Positions 1 to 8,487 of a DNA stretch of 64,000 nt are shown here, piece after piece. Under the pieces are notes generated by a model. The model searched no databases and had not been told where the DNA came from. It worked only from the letters and a program-made list of their open reading frames with translations. The DNA lies in the NCBI GenBank assembly GCA_963795715.1, contig CAWCIY010000002.1:744001-808000 (forward strand), in the 5' to 3' direction. The position numbers and the translations under genes are program-made. The first letter of the stretch is position 1. Every line of letters starts with the position of its first letter. The stretch is from JAFEDN01 sp963795715 (GTDB lineage: Bacteria > Pseudomonadota > Gammaproteobacteria > Coxiellales > Coxiellaceae).

Positions 1-185
1 ATATAGCAACGGCGAACTTCTTTCGGGTCCACCTGCATTTTGGACTTATCAAATTCCAGTATGGTATCTGCTTCAATAAAACCGACTAAAGTTTCCTCAG
101 AAATATACTGCGCATAGATTTCTTGTAGCTCATCTTGTTGCGTAAATACGATGCGATAGATCGGTCGTTCAGTTTGTTTACTCAT
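1..185 (-). CDS. DUF1820 family protein (partial, 3' end outside window)
   Basis: Reading leftwards from an ATG at 185, the frame is open to the window edge and gives about 61 residues beginning MSKQTERPIYRIVF. The pattern IYRIVF...EIYAQ...LVGFIEADTILEF resembles the small DUF1820 proteins of gammaproteobacteria, whose function is unknown. The start lies 3 bases past the stop of the DUF924 gene upstream, so the two are probably co-transcribed. The C-terminus is missing. Confidence 0.72.
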   Translation of the reverse strand, partial: MSKQTERPIYRIVFTQQDELQEIYAQYISEETLVGFIEADTILEFDKSKMQVDPKEVRRCY

Positions 186-188
186 TTC

Positions 189-803
189 TCACTCCATAGA
201 GGCTTCAATTTCTCTCAAATAAACCAATTCTTCGGGCGTTGATTCTCGTTTTAAAACTCGATTTCGTTGCGGAAAACGGCCAAAACGTTGAATTACACCA
301 TAATGATGATTAGCAAAACGTAAAAAGCTATCATAAATGACACGGGTTTCCGAAAAAGCCAATTCGGCTAAAATCTGATAGCCACGAATTGCCTGTTCTT
401 GGTGATGCAAATTTTCTGAATGAAGCAAAGGGAAATAATAAAAAACCCGTTCAATTAAACTCAACGAATGATCCGCTTCTACACTGAGTCCTTCAACACA
501 AATCGTCAAAGCTTTAGAATCTTGTAAAAATGCTTGCGGAGTATCTCGATAAATATGCCTTGAGAATTGATCCAGCAACAAAATCAAACTCAGCTGGCCT
601 CTAGGGCTTGCTTGCCAAAAATCATACTCACCCCGGATGGCCCGTTCCAAATCTTCGGTAAAAAGTTTTTTGATTTCTTCATCGGTTTGCTGATCTTCCC
701 CAAACCATACGCGCGCGCGATGCTCACTGGGAATAATGGTTTCCTCAACCCTTCCCAACCAAAATTTATTAATTTCTTCAGCCCGTTCGATCATGTTTTT
801 CAA
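189..803 (-). CDS. DUF924 family protein
   Basis: This 204-residue soluble protein carries the family signature LILLLDQFSRHIYRDTPQAF near residues 74-93, and has the usual length of DUF924 (TPR-like helical) proteins. No biochemical role is established for the family. Its first 26 bases overlap the 3' end of miaA, and it is followed after 3 bases by the DUF1820 gene, so miaA, this gene and the DUF1820 gene look like one leftward transcript. The family call is firm; the function is unknown. Confidence 0.82.
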   Translation of the reverse strand: MKNMIERAEEINKFWLGRVEETIIPSEHRARVWFGEDQQTDEEIKKLFTEDLERAIRGEYDFWQASPRGQLSLILLLDQFSRHIYRDTPQAFLQDSKALTICVEGLSVEADHSLSLIERVFYYFPLLHSENLHHQEQAIRGYQILAELAFSETRVIYDSFLRFANHHYGVIQRFGRFPQRNRVLKRESTPEELVYLREIEASME

Positions 804-1710
804 TTATACTACAGACCTTAACGGAAATAAAATCTTCATTGGAGTCAATCCACTGAGCCGTACTCCATCGCCTCAGCCAGGTAAACTGACGCTTTGCTAG
901 CTGGCAAGTTGCGTAAAATACACGTTCTTGCAAAACAGAAAAATCGTACGCTCCATCCAGATATTGCCAAATCTGACGATAGCCTACCGCGCGAAGCGCT
1001 GGTAAGTTTGGATGTAAATCACCTCGAGCTCGAAGCATGGCTACTTCTTCTATAAAACCCCGGTCAAATAGGTTTTTAAGCCGCTGCTGAATTCTTGCCG
1101 TCAAAGTGCTGCGTTCTTTAGGAGACAATATAAAATGAAATAATGGGTATGGAAAATCCTTCGGGGTTTGCGCATGCCAGGCACTGATCGGTTTTCCAGT
1201 CATTTTATAAACTTCCAAGGCACGCTGAATGCGCTGGCCATCCTGGGGATGGATTCGAGCAGCGGCAATAGGGTCAATTTGACTCAATTCCAGGTGCAAC
1301 GAAGTCCAGCCGAACTCCTGCGCTTTGGCGGATAATTCTGATCGTACTTCAGGACTGGCGGAAGGCAAGGCCGCCAAGCCCTGTTCTAAAACCCAAAAAT
1401 AAAGCATGGTGCCTCCTACTAAGAGGGGTACTTTACCTTCTTGATGAACTCGTTTAATTTCATACAGTGCATCCTTACGAAAATCACCTGCTGAATAAGG
1501 TTCCAGGGGGTCTCGGATATCTATTAAACGATGCGGGGCAAGCGCCAGTGTTTCCCTGTTTGGTTTAGCGGCGCCGATATCCATCCCACGGTAAACTAAA
1601 GCCGAATCAGCATTAATAATTTCGAAATGAGGGTTACGTTGTACACATTCAACAGCTAAATCCGTTTTTCCGCTGGCAGTAGGACCCATTAAAAATATCA
1701 CTGGCAACAT
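778..1710 (-). CDS. miaA: tRNA dimethylallyltransferase MiaA
   Basis: The 310-residue protein transfers a dimethylallyl group to A37 of tRNAs that read UNN codons. It begins with the P-loop GPTASGKT (residues 9-16), followed by DSALVYRGMDIGAAKP, the GGTMLYF motif and QDGQRIQRALEV, all typical of MiaA at normal length. In many gammaproteobacteria miaA follows mutL directly. Here the two are separated by a pair of accessory genes (1741-3861). The 3' end overlaps the DUF924 gene by 26 bases. Confidence 0.96.
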   Translation of the reverse strand: MLPVIFLMGPTASGKTDLAVECVQRNPHFEIINADSALVYRGMDIGAAKPNRETLALAPHRLIDIRDPLEPYSAGDFRKDALYEIKRVHQEGKVPLLVGGTMLYFWVLEQGLAALPSASPEVRSELSAKAQEFGWTSLHLELSQIDPIAAARIHPQDGQRIQRALEVYKMTGKPISAWHAQTPKDFPYPLFHFILSPKERSTLTARIQQRLKNLFDRGFIEEVAMLRARGDLHPNLPALRAVGYRQIWQYLDGAYDFSVLQERVFYATCQLAKRQFTWLRRWSTAQWIDSNEDFISVKVCSIIEKHDRTG

Positions 1711-1740
1711 GGGTAGAATTATAACAGAAGGAGGCTATTT

Positions 1741-2841
1741 ATGTCTCGAGTAGACTTTGAAAAAGAATATGGAGATTATGAAGAGATAGAGGAGTTTGCA
1801 GATGAAGAAGACTATAGAGATGAATCTAGACCAAGCAGTAAAGTACAGCCGAAAGGTTATTCGGAATTAAATCAGCTTCAGACTTATTTACAAACTCGAA
1901 AAAGTGTATCTACGGATTGGCGAAAAGACTTTAAATTAGTCGCATTTTTTAAAAGCGCCAGTGTATTTTTTTTTAAATTAGGTTTTAATCAAATAAAATT
2001 CATCAATATTTTATTACTACATCGTATCCTTCCAGAAATCATGTCAACGAGCTCTTTGGTTAAGTTATGGTGTCAAGAAGAAATATTTTCAAAAGATCTG
2101 GACTTCATTGAAAGGATCACATCAGATATTATTAAGCGAGTTAAAAAACCTTATTTGCTGGTCTCTCTATTAACAGAGGGTAAAGATGATAATACCCTCA
2201 ATGATATCTGGAAAAAGGCAGATAAACATAGTCATCATCATCTTTCTAATATTTTCTTTAGAATTAAAAATAAATCGCTTTGCCCCTATGAAGCGCTTTC
2301 TATAATAAAATTATTCCAACAAAAAGGCTATTTCGATTTTAACAGATTAGATACAGCCATTTCCGTAATTTGTGGTTTTATCGTTAATTCAACCACCTGT
2401 GATTTTGCGGAATTTGTATTAGCCCAGTTAAATATTGAATTTTGTTTTACTCTTTCAGATAAGAATATGATTCTATTAATAAATCATTTAATAATAAAAT
2501 ATCATTCTACTCAAGACCGTGAATACAAAATTAGAATTAGTTATGTCATGGCCATGATACCTGCTGCCGGCGGTCCTGCAAACTTGGCTTTGGAATATTA
2601 TAAAGAGGCGGTTTTGGTAATCACCCAATGCTTGGAATGGATTCTTCTAAAAGACCTCAGACTATTGGTACTTGATTATCTTAATCCAAAACCGACAAAA
2701 AAAGTTGACCCCCGCATTTTAAGTAATGCAGCGAACTATGACCAGATTCTTTTAAGCAACCCTAAAAGAGTTAAAAAAACAACCGACCATAGATCGTTAA
2801 CAACAGATAATAGGATATTATTAATTAATCTTAAAAAATAA
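1741..2841 (+). CDS. hypothetical protein with acidic N-terminus, effector candidate
   Basis: I do not recognise this 366-residue protein. A strong ribosome binding site (AAGGAGG at 1729-1735) supports the ATG at 1741. The first 35 residues are very acidic and tyrosine-rich (EKEYGDYEEIEEFADEEDY). The middle is alpha-helical in character, with Leu/Ile/Lys-rich stretches and a HSHHHL cluster, and the C-terminus is basic. There is no signal peptide. It is transcribed against its leftward neighbours and meets the next gene tail to tail with a 21-base overlap. The AT-rich composition and position between miaA and mutL suggest acquisition. A secreted effector is possible but unproven. Confidence 0.6.
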   Translation: MSRVDFEKEYGDYEEIEEFADEEDYRDESRPSSKVQPKGYSELNQLQTYLQTRKSVSTDWRKDFKLVAFFKSASVFFFKLGFNQIKFINILLLHRILPEIMSTSSLVKLWCQEEIFSKDLDFIERITSDIIKRVKKPYLLVSLLTEGKDDNTLNDIWKKADKHSHHHLSNIFFRIKNKSLCPYEALSIIKLFQQKGYFDFNRLDTAISVICGFIVNSTTCDFAEFVLAQLNIEFCFTLSDKNMILLINHLIIKYHSTQDREYKIRISYVMAMIPAAGGPANLALEYYKEAVLVITQCLEWILLKDLRLLVLDYLNPKPTKKVDPRILSNAANYDQILLSNPKRVKKTTDHRSLTTDNRILLINLKK

Positions 2842-3861
2842 TTCTCTATCTTCAAGTGAATCCAAGAGCTGAAGCGCTGCTTCGTGAATCTCTAAACAAT
2901 TAGACGGACAAGAAGTTGGAATGGCGCGAGAATTTTCATTCTCAATGGCTCTGATTAAATCTTTATAGTATTGAGACATAGCAGCTAATTCCGTCATTTC
3001 TGGTTTTTCACCAATTTCCGCAATAAGTTCTTTTAAACCATTTAAAAAAACTTCCACTTTTTTTTGTTGCTTATAATTTTTACGTCTTTGCTCGACCATT
3101 AAATTATTAGGATTTAAACTTTTTTTACTATCTTGAGGAACTGTAACATTTCTAAAATCTCTTTTTTCAATAATACAGGTTTTAAGATCTCCAGAACGTT
3201 TATACTGATAGGAGTCTATAGCTACTTGATAAAAAATTCCTCGAGACTGGGCAAGGGAAAAAGTAATTTTTGATCCCGGTTGTTTGTGGACACCACTTTT
3301 TTTAATTTGATCTATCTTAGTTTGATATAAGTTCTTTTGGTCCTTCTCCCAAAATCTATCAAAATAATACATCATTTGTGCATTATATTTTAAATGGGTA
3401 GTCGTTTTTTTCCCCGTTATTCCACCAATAGTTACCATGGATTGACGAGCATGTATCTTAACAGATAAGTCATTTTGCAATAATATTAGCTGCAATTTAG
3501 AGGCAATGCTTTCGAATAAAGAATCATTGATAGGCATAGCACCAAAACAAGTTATTAAGCTAATATTTAATTTTGGCATTAGATCCTCTCCATGTTGCAG
3601 GTGTTTTAATAAACTAACGAGGATTTCAGAAAACTCATAACAACTCCATTCTATTTCCGAGCCAGAACTCAAGTAATCATTACCACTGCCATGGACAATA
3701 ACATAAACGGCTGAGTCATTATCAATTTCAGACGCTTTAGATATATTAGCGCCTGAAAGGTAATTCATGGAAATAACTTCCGAGTGTTTATTTTTTAACT
3801 TTTCTATGAATGATAGACCCGGTATATCTACTGTAAAATTTATTACAAACCCCTTCTTCAT
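2821..3861 (-). CDS. putative clan-CD-like cysteine protease, effector candidate
   Basis: This 346-residue protein has no signal peptide. Residues 52-60 read VYVIVHGSG, a hydrophobic strand ending in His-Gly at His57. Residues 100-109 read ISLITCFGAM, a second strand ending in Cys105. An HG dyad half followed about 50 residues later by a strand plus Cys is the hallmark of clan CD peptidases (caspase, clostripain, C80 toxin processing domains). The rest is charged and unlike any family I know. It is convergent with the unknown gene at 1741, and both interrupt the miaA-mutL neighbourhood. Protease activity is inferred from the motif pair only. Confidence 0.55.
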   Translation of the reverse strand: MKKGFVINFTVDIPGLSFIEKLKNKHSEVISMNYLSGANISKASEIDNDSAVYVIVHGSGNDYLSSGSEIEWSCYEFSEILVSLLKHLQHGEDLMPKLNISLITCFGAMPINDSLFESIASKLQLILLQNDLSVKIHARQSMVTIGGITGKKTTTHLKYNAQMMYYFDRFWEKDQKNLYQTKIDQIKKSGVHKQPGSKITFSLAQSRGIFYQVAIDSYQYKRSGDLKTCIIEKRDFRNVTVPQDSKKSLNPNNLMVEQRRKNYKQQKKVEVFLNGLKELIAEIGEKPEMTELAAMSQYYKDLIRAIENENSRAIPTSCPSNCLEIHEAALQLLDSLEDRELFFKIN

Positions 3862-4028
3862 ATTTTATCTCATCTATAGTTACGGAATTCTTAACATTGG
3901 ACTATATAGTAATATATGGAAATTAAAATAGTATTAATAATTCTATTTTAAGTTTTTTCTAATGCAATGCAATGATTTTATTGAAAAAATTGAAAAAGGT
4001 TTTAGGGTAAGTGAAAACTCGGGAGGTC

Positions 4029-5801
4029 TTACCTTCCGCGCAAAAAGAATTTATCAATTTCCGCCCAGGTGATTTGTTTCCAAGTCGGTCTGCCGTGGTT
4101 GCAATAACCACTGTTGGGAGTTTGTTCCATCAGCCTTAACAGTGCATCCATTTCTACCAGGGTCAATGGATGATTAGCCCGAATAGCACGACGGCATGCA
4201 ATATTACCTAAAATCTCGTTTATCAAATTAGGTAAGCGTGCACTGCTTGTTTGTACTGCTAAATCTGCCAAAACATCACGTACAATTTGCGCAATATCGG
4301 CTTTTTGAAGCAATACAGGTATGGCGCGGACTAAAATAGTTTCAGGACCCAAAGCTTCGGTAACCAAACCGGAGTCGGCTAACTCTGTATGATGTTTTTC
4401 CCATATAGTTAATTCTTGACGGTTTAAGTTAACGGTAATAGGTATTAACAAAGGCTGAACGCTAGACAGTGTGGACGGTTGTTCTTGTTTCATCTTTTCA
4501 TATTGAATACGCTCATGTGCAGCATGAATATCAACTATAATCAAACCTTGCTCGTTTTGAGCTAAAAGATAGGTATTATTCAGTTGTGCTAGCGCTGTTC
4601 CCAAACTAGGATTTTTTTCTGCGACAACATACGTTTGCTGCGGTTCTTGGATCTGAAATGATAAAGCCTGTTGTTGCGAAGTGACAAAATTTTTTTCAGC
4701 CATTTTCGCCCAAGGGCGAGCACTGCTGGGAGCCTCTTGATGCTCTCGTTGATCGGGAATTGCTGTTGGAATTTCAGACATAGATGGAGACTTGGCGGGC
4801 GCCGGGCGAATTTGGGCAAGCGCTTCACGTAAAGTATGGACAATAAATTGATGTACACTGCGTGCATCGCGGAAACGCACCTCATGTTTGGTAGGGTGAA
4901 CATTGACATCCACCTGGTTCGCATCTCCCGTCAGGTACAGCACATACGCAGGATGTCTATTGTTAAATAACACATCTTGATAAGCTTCGCGTACTGCATG
5001 GCTCAGTAATTTATCTCGAACGTAACGGCCATTTAAATACCAATATTGCATATCTGCTTGACTGCGATTGAAATCTGGCAGACCCAACCAGCCTTGGAGT
5101 TGCCATAATCCAGCTATAAACTCCACCCGGATGGCTTGTTTCATAAAATCTTGACCCAATACTGCGGCCACACGTTGTTCGCGTTGTATTTCTGTAAGCG
5201 CTGCATTGGCTGAAAATATTAATTTTTGATTGTGGGATAAGCGAAAACCAACATCAAACTGGCTTAAAGCTAATTTATGAATCACCGTTTCGATATGATC
5301 AAATTCAGTGGCAGGCTGGCGCAAAAATTTACGTCGCGCGGGAGTATTGTAAAAAAGATCACTGACCTCGACCGTGGTCCCCACCGGATGAGCGACCGGC
5401 TCTGGGGCCGTTTGATGTGAGCCTTCCGCTAACACCCGCCATCCCTGCTCTGCTTGATAATGCCTGGAAGCCAACGTTAACCTAGCAACAGCGCTGACGC
5501 TGGCCAGTGCTTCGCCCCGAAAACCTAAACTGAGCACGTTTTCTAGATCGGTTAATGCTGCAATTTTGCTGGTGGCGTGACGCGCCAGCGCTATGGATAA
5601 ATCGTCATTGACAATACCTTGGCCGTCGTCACGTACTCGAATTAATTCTTTGCCGCCTTGCTTTATTTCAATAGATATTTGTTTAGCTTGTGCATCTAAA
5701 CTATTCTCCACCAATTCTTTGACTACCGAAGCAGGCCGTTCTACCACTTCACCAGCAGCAATCTGATTCGCCAATAGCGGTGCTAAGATTTTAATCCGCA
5801 T
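4029..5801 (-). CDS. mutL: DNA mismatch repair protein MutL
   Basis: MutL couples mismatch recognition by MutS to strand incision. The N-terminal GHKL ATPase is complete: IAAGEVVERPASVVKELVENSLDA, DDGQGI, and GFRGEALASV near residue 95. The variable linker spans about residues 330-400. The C-terminal domain carries DIHAAHERIQYE (about residues 424-435), close to the DQHA(X)2E(X)4E endonuclease motif, plus ACRRAI and CNHGRP motifs. These suggest that it cuts DNA itself, unlike E. coli MutL, which relies on MutH. Length is normal at 590 residues. It lies directly downstream of amiB with a 4-base gap. Confidence 0.96.
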   Translation of the reverse strand: MRIKILAPLLANQIAAGEVVERPASVVKELVENSLDAQAKQISIEIKQGGKELIRVRDDGQGIVNDDLSIALARHATSKIAALTDLENVLSLGFRGEALASVSAVARLTLASRHYQAEQGWRVLAEGSHQTAPEPVAHPVGTTVEVSDLFYNTPARRKFLRQPATEFDHIETVIHKLALSQFDVGFRLSHNQKLIFSANAALTEIQREQRVAAVLGQDFMKQAIRVEFIAGLWQLQGWLGLPDFNRSQADMQYWYLNGRYVRDKLLSHAVREAYQDVLFNNRHPAYVLYLTGDANQVDVNVHPTKHEVRFRDARSVHQFIVHTLREALAQIRPAPAKSPSMSEIPTAIPDQREHQEAPSSARPWAKMAEKNFVTSQQQALSFQIQEPQQTYVVAEKNPSLGTALAQLNNTYLLAQNEQGLIIVDIHAAHERIQYEKMKQEQPSTLSSVQPLLIPITVNLNRQELTIWEKHHTELADSGLVTEALGPETILVRAIPVLLQKADIAQIVRDVLADLAVQTSSARLPNLINEILGNIACRRAIRANHPLTLVEMDALLRLMEQTPNSGYCNHGRPTWKQITWAEIDKFFLRGR

Positions 5802-5805
5802 CCTA

Positions 5806-6900
5806 TTAATTCCTTGTATGATGAGTAAAATATTGACGAATACCGGCCATCATCGCATAGGCAAGACCATCTTGATAGCTGGCGGAATTTAATTTTTGTT
5901 CCTCTTTGCTATTTGAAATAAAACCAGTTTCCACTAACAAGGAAGGAATGTCCGGTGATTTTAATACTACAAAAGCAGCTTGTTCCACATGATTGTGATG
6001 TAAATGTCCCAGTGCATGTAAATTGTCTAACATGTTTTGTCCAATCAAAAGACTGGCTTGAATCGTAGCTGTTTGCGATAAATTAATTAGTACTGAGCGC
6101 AACACATTTTCCTTATCCGACAATTCTACTCCACCCATCAACTCCGATTGATTTTCACGCGCCGCCAGCCAACGCGCAGCTTCGCTGGTGGCTCCCCGTT
6201 GAGACAACGCAAATACAGAAACGCCGTGGGCCAGTGGGTCTGGATAAGCATCAGCGTGAATTGCAATAAACATATCGGCTTTATTTTGCCTTGCAATCTC
6301 CAAACGTTGACGTAAGGTCAGATAGTAGTCGCCATCTCGAGTCAAAACCGCTTTGAACCCAGGTTGTCGATTAATGAGCGCCTGCAGTTTTTTGGAGATA
6401 TTGAGCACCACATCCTTTTCATGAATTTTTTTCAAGCCAGTCGCGCCTGGGTCCTTTCCGCCATGACCAGGGTCAATCACAATGATTACTTGCTTTGACT
6501 GAGTCTCAGGCTCTGTTGTGAATTGACTAGGATTTTGTTGGGGAGATACCACCACCTGTATTTGCTTGGCCGCAGAGCTCGTTGTTAAATCTAGCACCAC
6601 TCTTAAATTCTGCGGCGAGCGGGGGGAACTGCGTATTTTTTTAATAGGGAGATTTTTGAAATCACCTTCACTGAGTTTATTTTTAAAAAATTGTGCACCC
6701 GTAAAATCAATCACCAAACGCTCGGGATGAGACAAAATAAATTGATGAACTGTCCCGGGAGCATCACTGACAAAATATAAAGTCCAAGAAGAACGATTGG
6801 GATCTTTTTCAAGAGCAGACAATGTGATGGTTTGAGCAAAACTGATGATCGGTAATAGGAGTAAAATGGCTATTAAGCACAAAAAATTCCACAACTTCAC
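5806..6900 (-). CDS. amiB: N-acetylmuramoyl-L-alanine amidase AmiB/AmiC-type
   Basis: This periplasmic zinc amidase cleaves septal peptidoglycan during cell separation. From the GTG at 6900 it reads VKLWNFLCLIAILLLLPIISFAQ, a clear signal peptide, then an AMIN domain and an Amidase_3 domain with zinc and catalytic motifs DPGHGGKDPGA, HADA and the C-terminal VETGF. The reading frame stays open another 91 codons upstream to a GTG at 7173, because a palindromic element (6901-7166) is inserted there and has duplicated ACTTCAC, which contains the start codon. The old ribosome binding site (GGGAG near 7184) serves the upstream GTG, so which start is used is uncertain. Confidence 0.9.
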   Translation of the reverse strand: MKLWNFLCLIAILLLLPIISFAQTITLSALEKDPNRSSWTLYFVSDAPGTVHQFILSHPERLVIDFTGAQFFKNKLSEGDFKNLPIKKIRSSPRSPQNLRVVLDLTTSSAAKQIQVVVSPQQNPSQFTTEPETQSKQVIIVIDPGHGGKDPGATGLKKIHEKDVVLNISKKLQALINRQPGFKAVLTRDGDYYLTLRQRLEIARQNKADMFIAIHADAYPDPLAHGVSVFALSQRGATSEAARWLAARENQSELMGGVELSDKENVLRSVLINLSQTATIQASLLIGQNMLDNLHALGHLHHNHVEQAAFVVLKSPDIPSLLVETGFISNSKEEQKLNSASYQDGLAYAMMAGIRQYFTHHTRN

Positions 6901-7166
6901 AGCAATTCCCGCCCAAGGGCGAGAATTACTTCGCCTATTTATATCCTGCGCATTGGGCGAGCCGCATGCGGCGAGCGACCGGCCATGGATGGCCGGGCTG
7001 GGCAATGCTCCATGGAAGGTTGCTTGCATGCAACCATCCATGGAGCCGTAACCTGCCCGCACTTCCTTGTGCGGGCATTCAGCAAGCTGCGAATTTCCAC
7101 TGCACTGTCGGTCTTGCTTCACCCCATCGCGCAGGGTTAATTCCCGTCGACTGGGAATTACTGAGC
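6901..7166 (-). repeat. palindromic MITE-like element, long copy, at amiB start
   Basis: This is a 266-base member of the window's palindromic family. Its left end is AGCAATTCCCG and its right end CTGGGAATTACT. It contains the family core TTATATCCTGCGCAT and CCCATCGCGCAGGG plus extra hairpins around CCATGGATGG. It is flanked by a direct repeat ACTTCAC at 6894-6900 and 7167-7173. One copy of that repeat supplies the GTG-AAG start of amiB. The total insertion is 273 bases (91 codons) with no stop in the amiB frame. It fills the whole gap between tsaE and amiB. Confidence 0.8.
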
Positions 7167-7174
7167 ACTTCACT

Positions 7175-7615
7175 TTATGAGTTCTCCCTTAGTATTATTC
7201 TTCGACCTTGGCCATTTTCAGGTATTTCTATCGTGCAGTAAACTGTTGGCTTTGGCAAGATTTGCACTGCTTTTTCCGGCCACTCAAATAAACAAACTGC
7301 TTCTGGGATGAGATAATCTTCCAAGCCGATGTCTAATAATTCCCGCGGACTTTTTAGACGATACAAGTCAAAATGAAAAATGGGCAAGGTTCCGATCATA
7401 TAACTTTCCACCAAAGTAAAGGTCGGGCTTTTGATTCGTTCTGCACAGTGCATTGATTGCAAAAGTCCTCTCACCAGAGTTGTTTTTCCTGCACCCAATG
7501 GCCCTTGTAAAAAAATAATCGCGCCAGGCTGACAAAATGGCTGTAATTTTTCACCAAACTGAAGCATGGCGGATTCATCTTTGAGAAAAAATTCTTTTAT
7601 TACTGCATTTGTCAT
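7175..7615 (-). CDS. tsaE: tRNA threonylcarbamoyladenosine biosynthesis ATPase TsaE
   Basis: TsaE is the ATPase partner of TsaB/TsaD in making t6A37 in tRNAs that read ANN codons. The 146-residue protein has the Walker A motif GPLGAGKTT (residues 38-46), then SPTFTLVESY, FHFDLYRL and LFEWPEKA, all family hallmarks. It sits between nnrD and amiB in the classic order nnrD-tsaE-amiB-mutL. Its 3' end carries the GGGAG ribosome binding site that originally served amiB. Confidence 0.95.
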   Translation of the reverse strand: MTNAVIKEFFLKDESAMLQFGEKLQPFCQPGAIIFLQGPLGAGKTTLVRGLLQSMHCAERIKSPTFTLVESYMIGTLPIFHFDLYRLKSPRELLDIGLEDYLIPEAVCLFEWPEKAVQILPKPTVYCTIEIPENGQGRRIILRENS

Positions 7616-7637
7616 TATTATAAAATCCTGGTGACTT

Positions 7638-7656
7638 CCCCTTTTGAAAAAAGGGG
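7638..7656. other. hairpin between nnrD and tsaE
   Basis: CCCCTTTT and AAAAGGGG form a perfect 8-base stem with a 3-base loop. On the transcribed minus strand no T-run follows the stem, so it is not a textbook terminator. It could be an attenuator or mRNA-stabilising hairpin in the 47-base gap. Confidence 0.45.
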
Positions 7657-7662
7657 GGGGAT

Positions 7663-8487
7663 TTATTCATTCACTAACTTCCTTAAATATGGAAATAAAT
7701 CATTTGCTAAAAGCCCTCGCTCACCTTTGTCCGCTGCAGCCATGTCAGCGGCCAAAGAATGAATTAAAACCCCTGTTTTAGCAGCCTCCGCCAAAGAAAG
7801 TTTTTGCGCAGCTAAACCGCCGATAACCCCACTCAATACATCCCCCATTCCGGCAGTAGACATACCTGGGTTGCCTGCTTTACAAATAAATATTTCAGAT
7901 TGTGCTGTACACACCAAAGTGCCAAAACCTTTTAAAACGGCAATGCCGCCATATCGATTTTGTAATTTTTGAACCGAATCCTCCCGGTTTTGTTGTATCT
8001 CGGCTACAGTCAAATTTAATAATCGTGCAGCTTCACCTGGATGAGGGGTCAATACCCAATGCTCACTTTGTAGCGATTTTTCAGACAATAGATTTAATCC
8101 ATCCGCATCTATAATCTTAGGCTGTTTGCAAGCCAATAAAACATTAAATAATTCCTGCGACCAAGCAGATTTTCCTAATCCAGGACCTACCACCAATACC
8201 GTCGCGCGAGCTAGTAAAGGTTCTAGATCTTCCAACGACCTTACACTGTGACACATGATTTCAGGACGATCCGCATTGACTATCGGAACATGTTCTGCGT
8301 GAGTGGCCACACTCACCAAGCCGGCTCCCACTCTCAGCGCAGCTTCCGCCGCCATTCGCACAGCGCCTGCCATACCATAGTCCCCTCCTACTACTAAAAT
8401 ATGACCGAAATCTCCTTTATTACTGTTGAGAGCTCGCTTAGGGAGATTTTTTTTAAGTTTTGCCCAGGCTAAGGTTTCCATATTCAT
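7663..8487 (-). CDS. nnrD: ADP-dependent NAD(P)H-hydrate dehydratase
   Basis: This enzyme dehydrates damaged NAD(P)H hydrates back to NAD(P)H using ADP. The 274-residue protein is the carbohydrate-kinase-like (YjeF C-terminal) domain, with GHILVVGGDYGMAGAVRMAAEAALRVGAGLV, TPHPGEAARL and the GNPGMSTAGMGDVLSG anion-hole/catalytic Asp motif. The epimerase domain (NnrE), fused in E. coli, is absent here and is not in the window. The start overlaps the rnr stop by 4 bases (ATGA), indicating translational coupling. Confidence 0.93.
   Translation of the reverse strand: MNMETLAWAKLKKNLPKRALNSNKGDFGHILVVGGDYGMAGAVRMAAEAALRVGAGLVSVATHAEHVPIVNADRPEIMCHSVRSLEDLEPLLARATVLVVGPGLGKSAWSQELFNVLLACKQPKIIDADGLNLLSEKSLQSEHWVLTPHPGEAARLLNLTVAEIQQNREDSVQKLQNRYGGIAVLKGFGTLVCTAQSEIFICKAGNPGMSTAGMGDVLSGVIGGLAAQKLSLAEAAKTGVLIHSLAADMAAADKGERGLLANDLFPYLRKLVNE

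Noticed and set aside
567..821. 84-codon plus-strand frame inside the DUF924 gene
   Set aside because: Antisense to a well-conserved gene, with no ribosome binding site and no homology.
3862..3990. PmrA box upstream of the HG/C protease candidate
   Set aside because: One half-site (ATTAATACT) is present but the partner with a 2-base spacer is missing.
6845..7241. Two plus-strand open frames across the amiB/tsaE junction
   Set aside because: They are antisense shadows of amiB and tsaE and of the GC-rich palindromic element.
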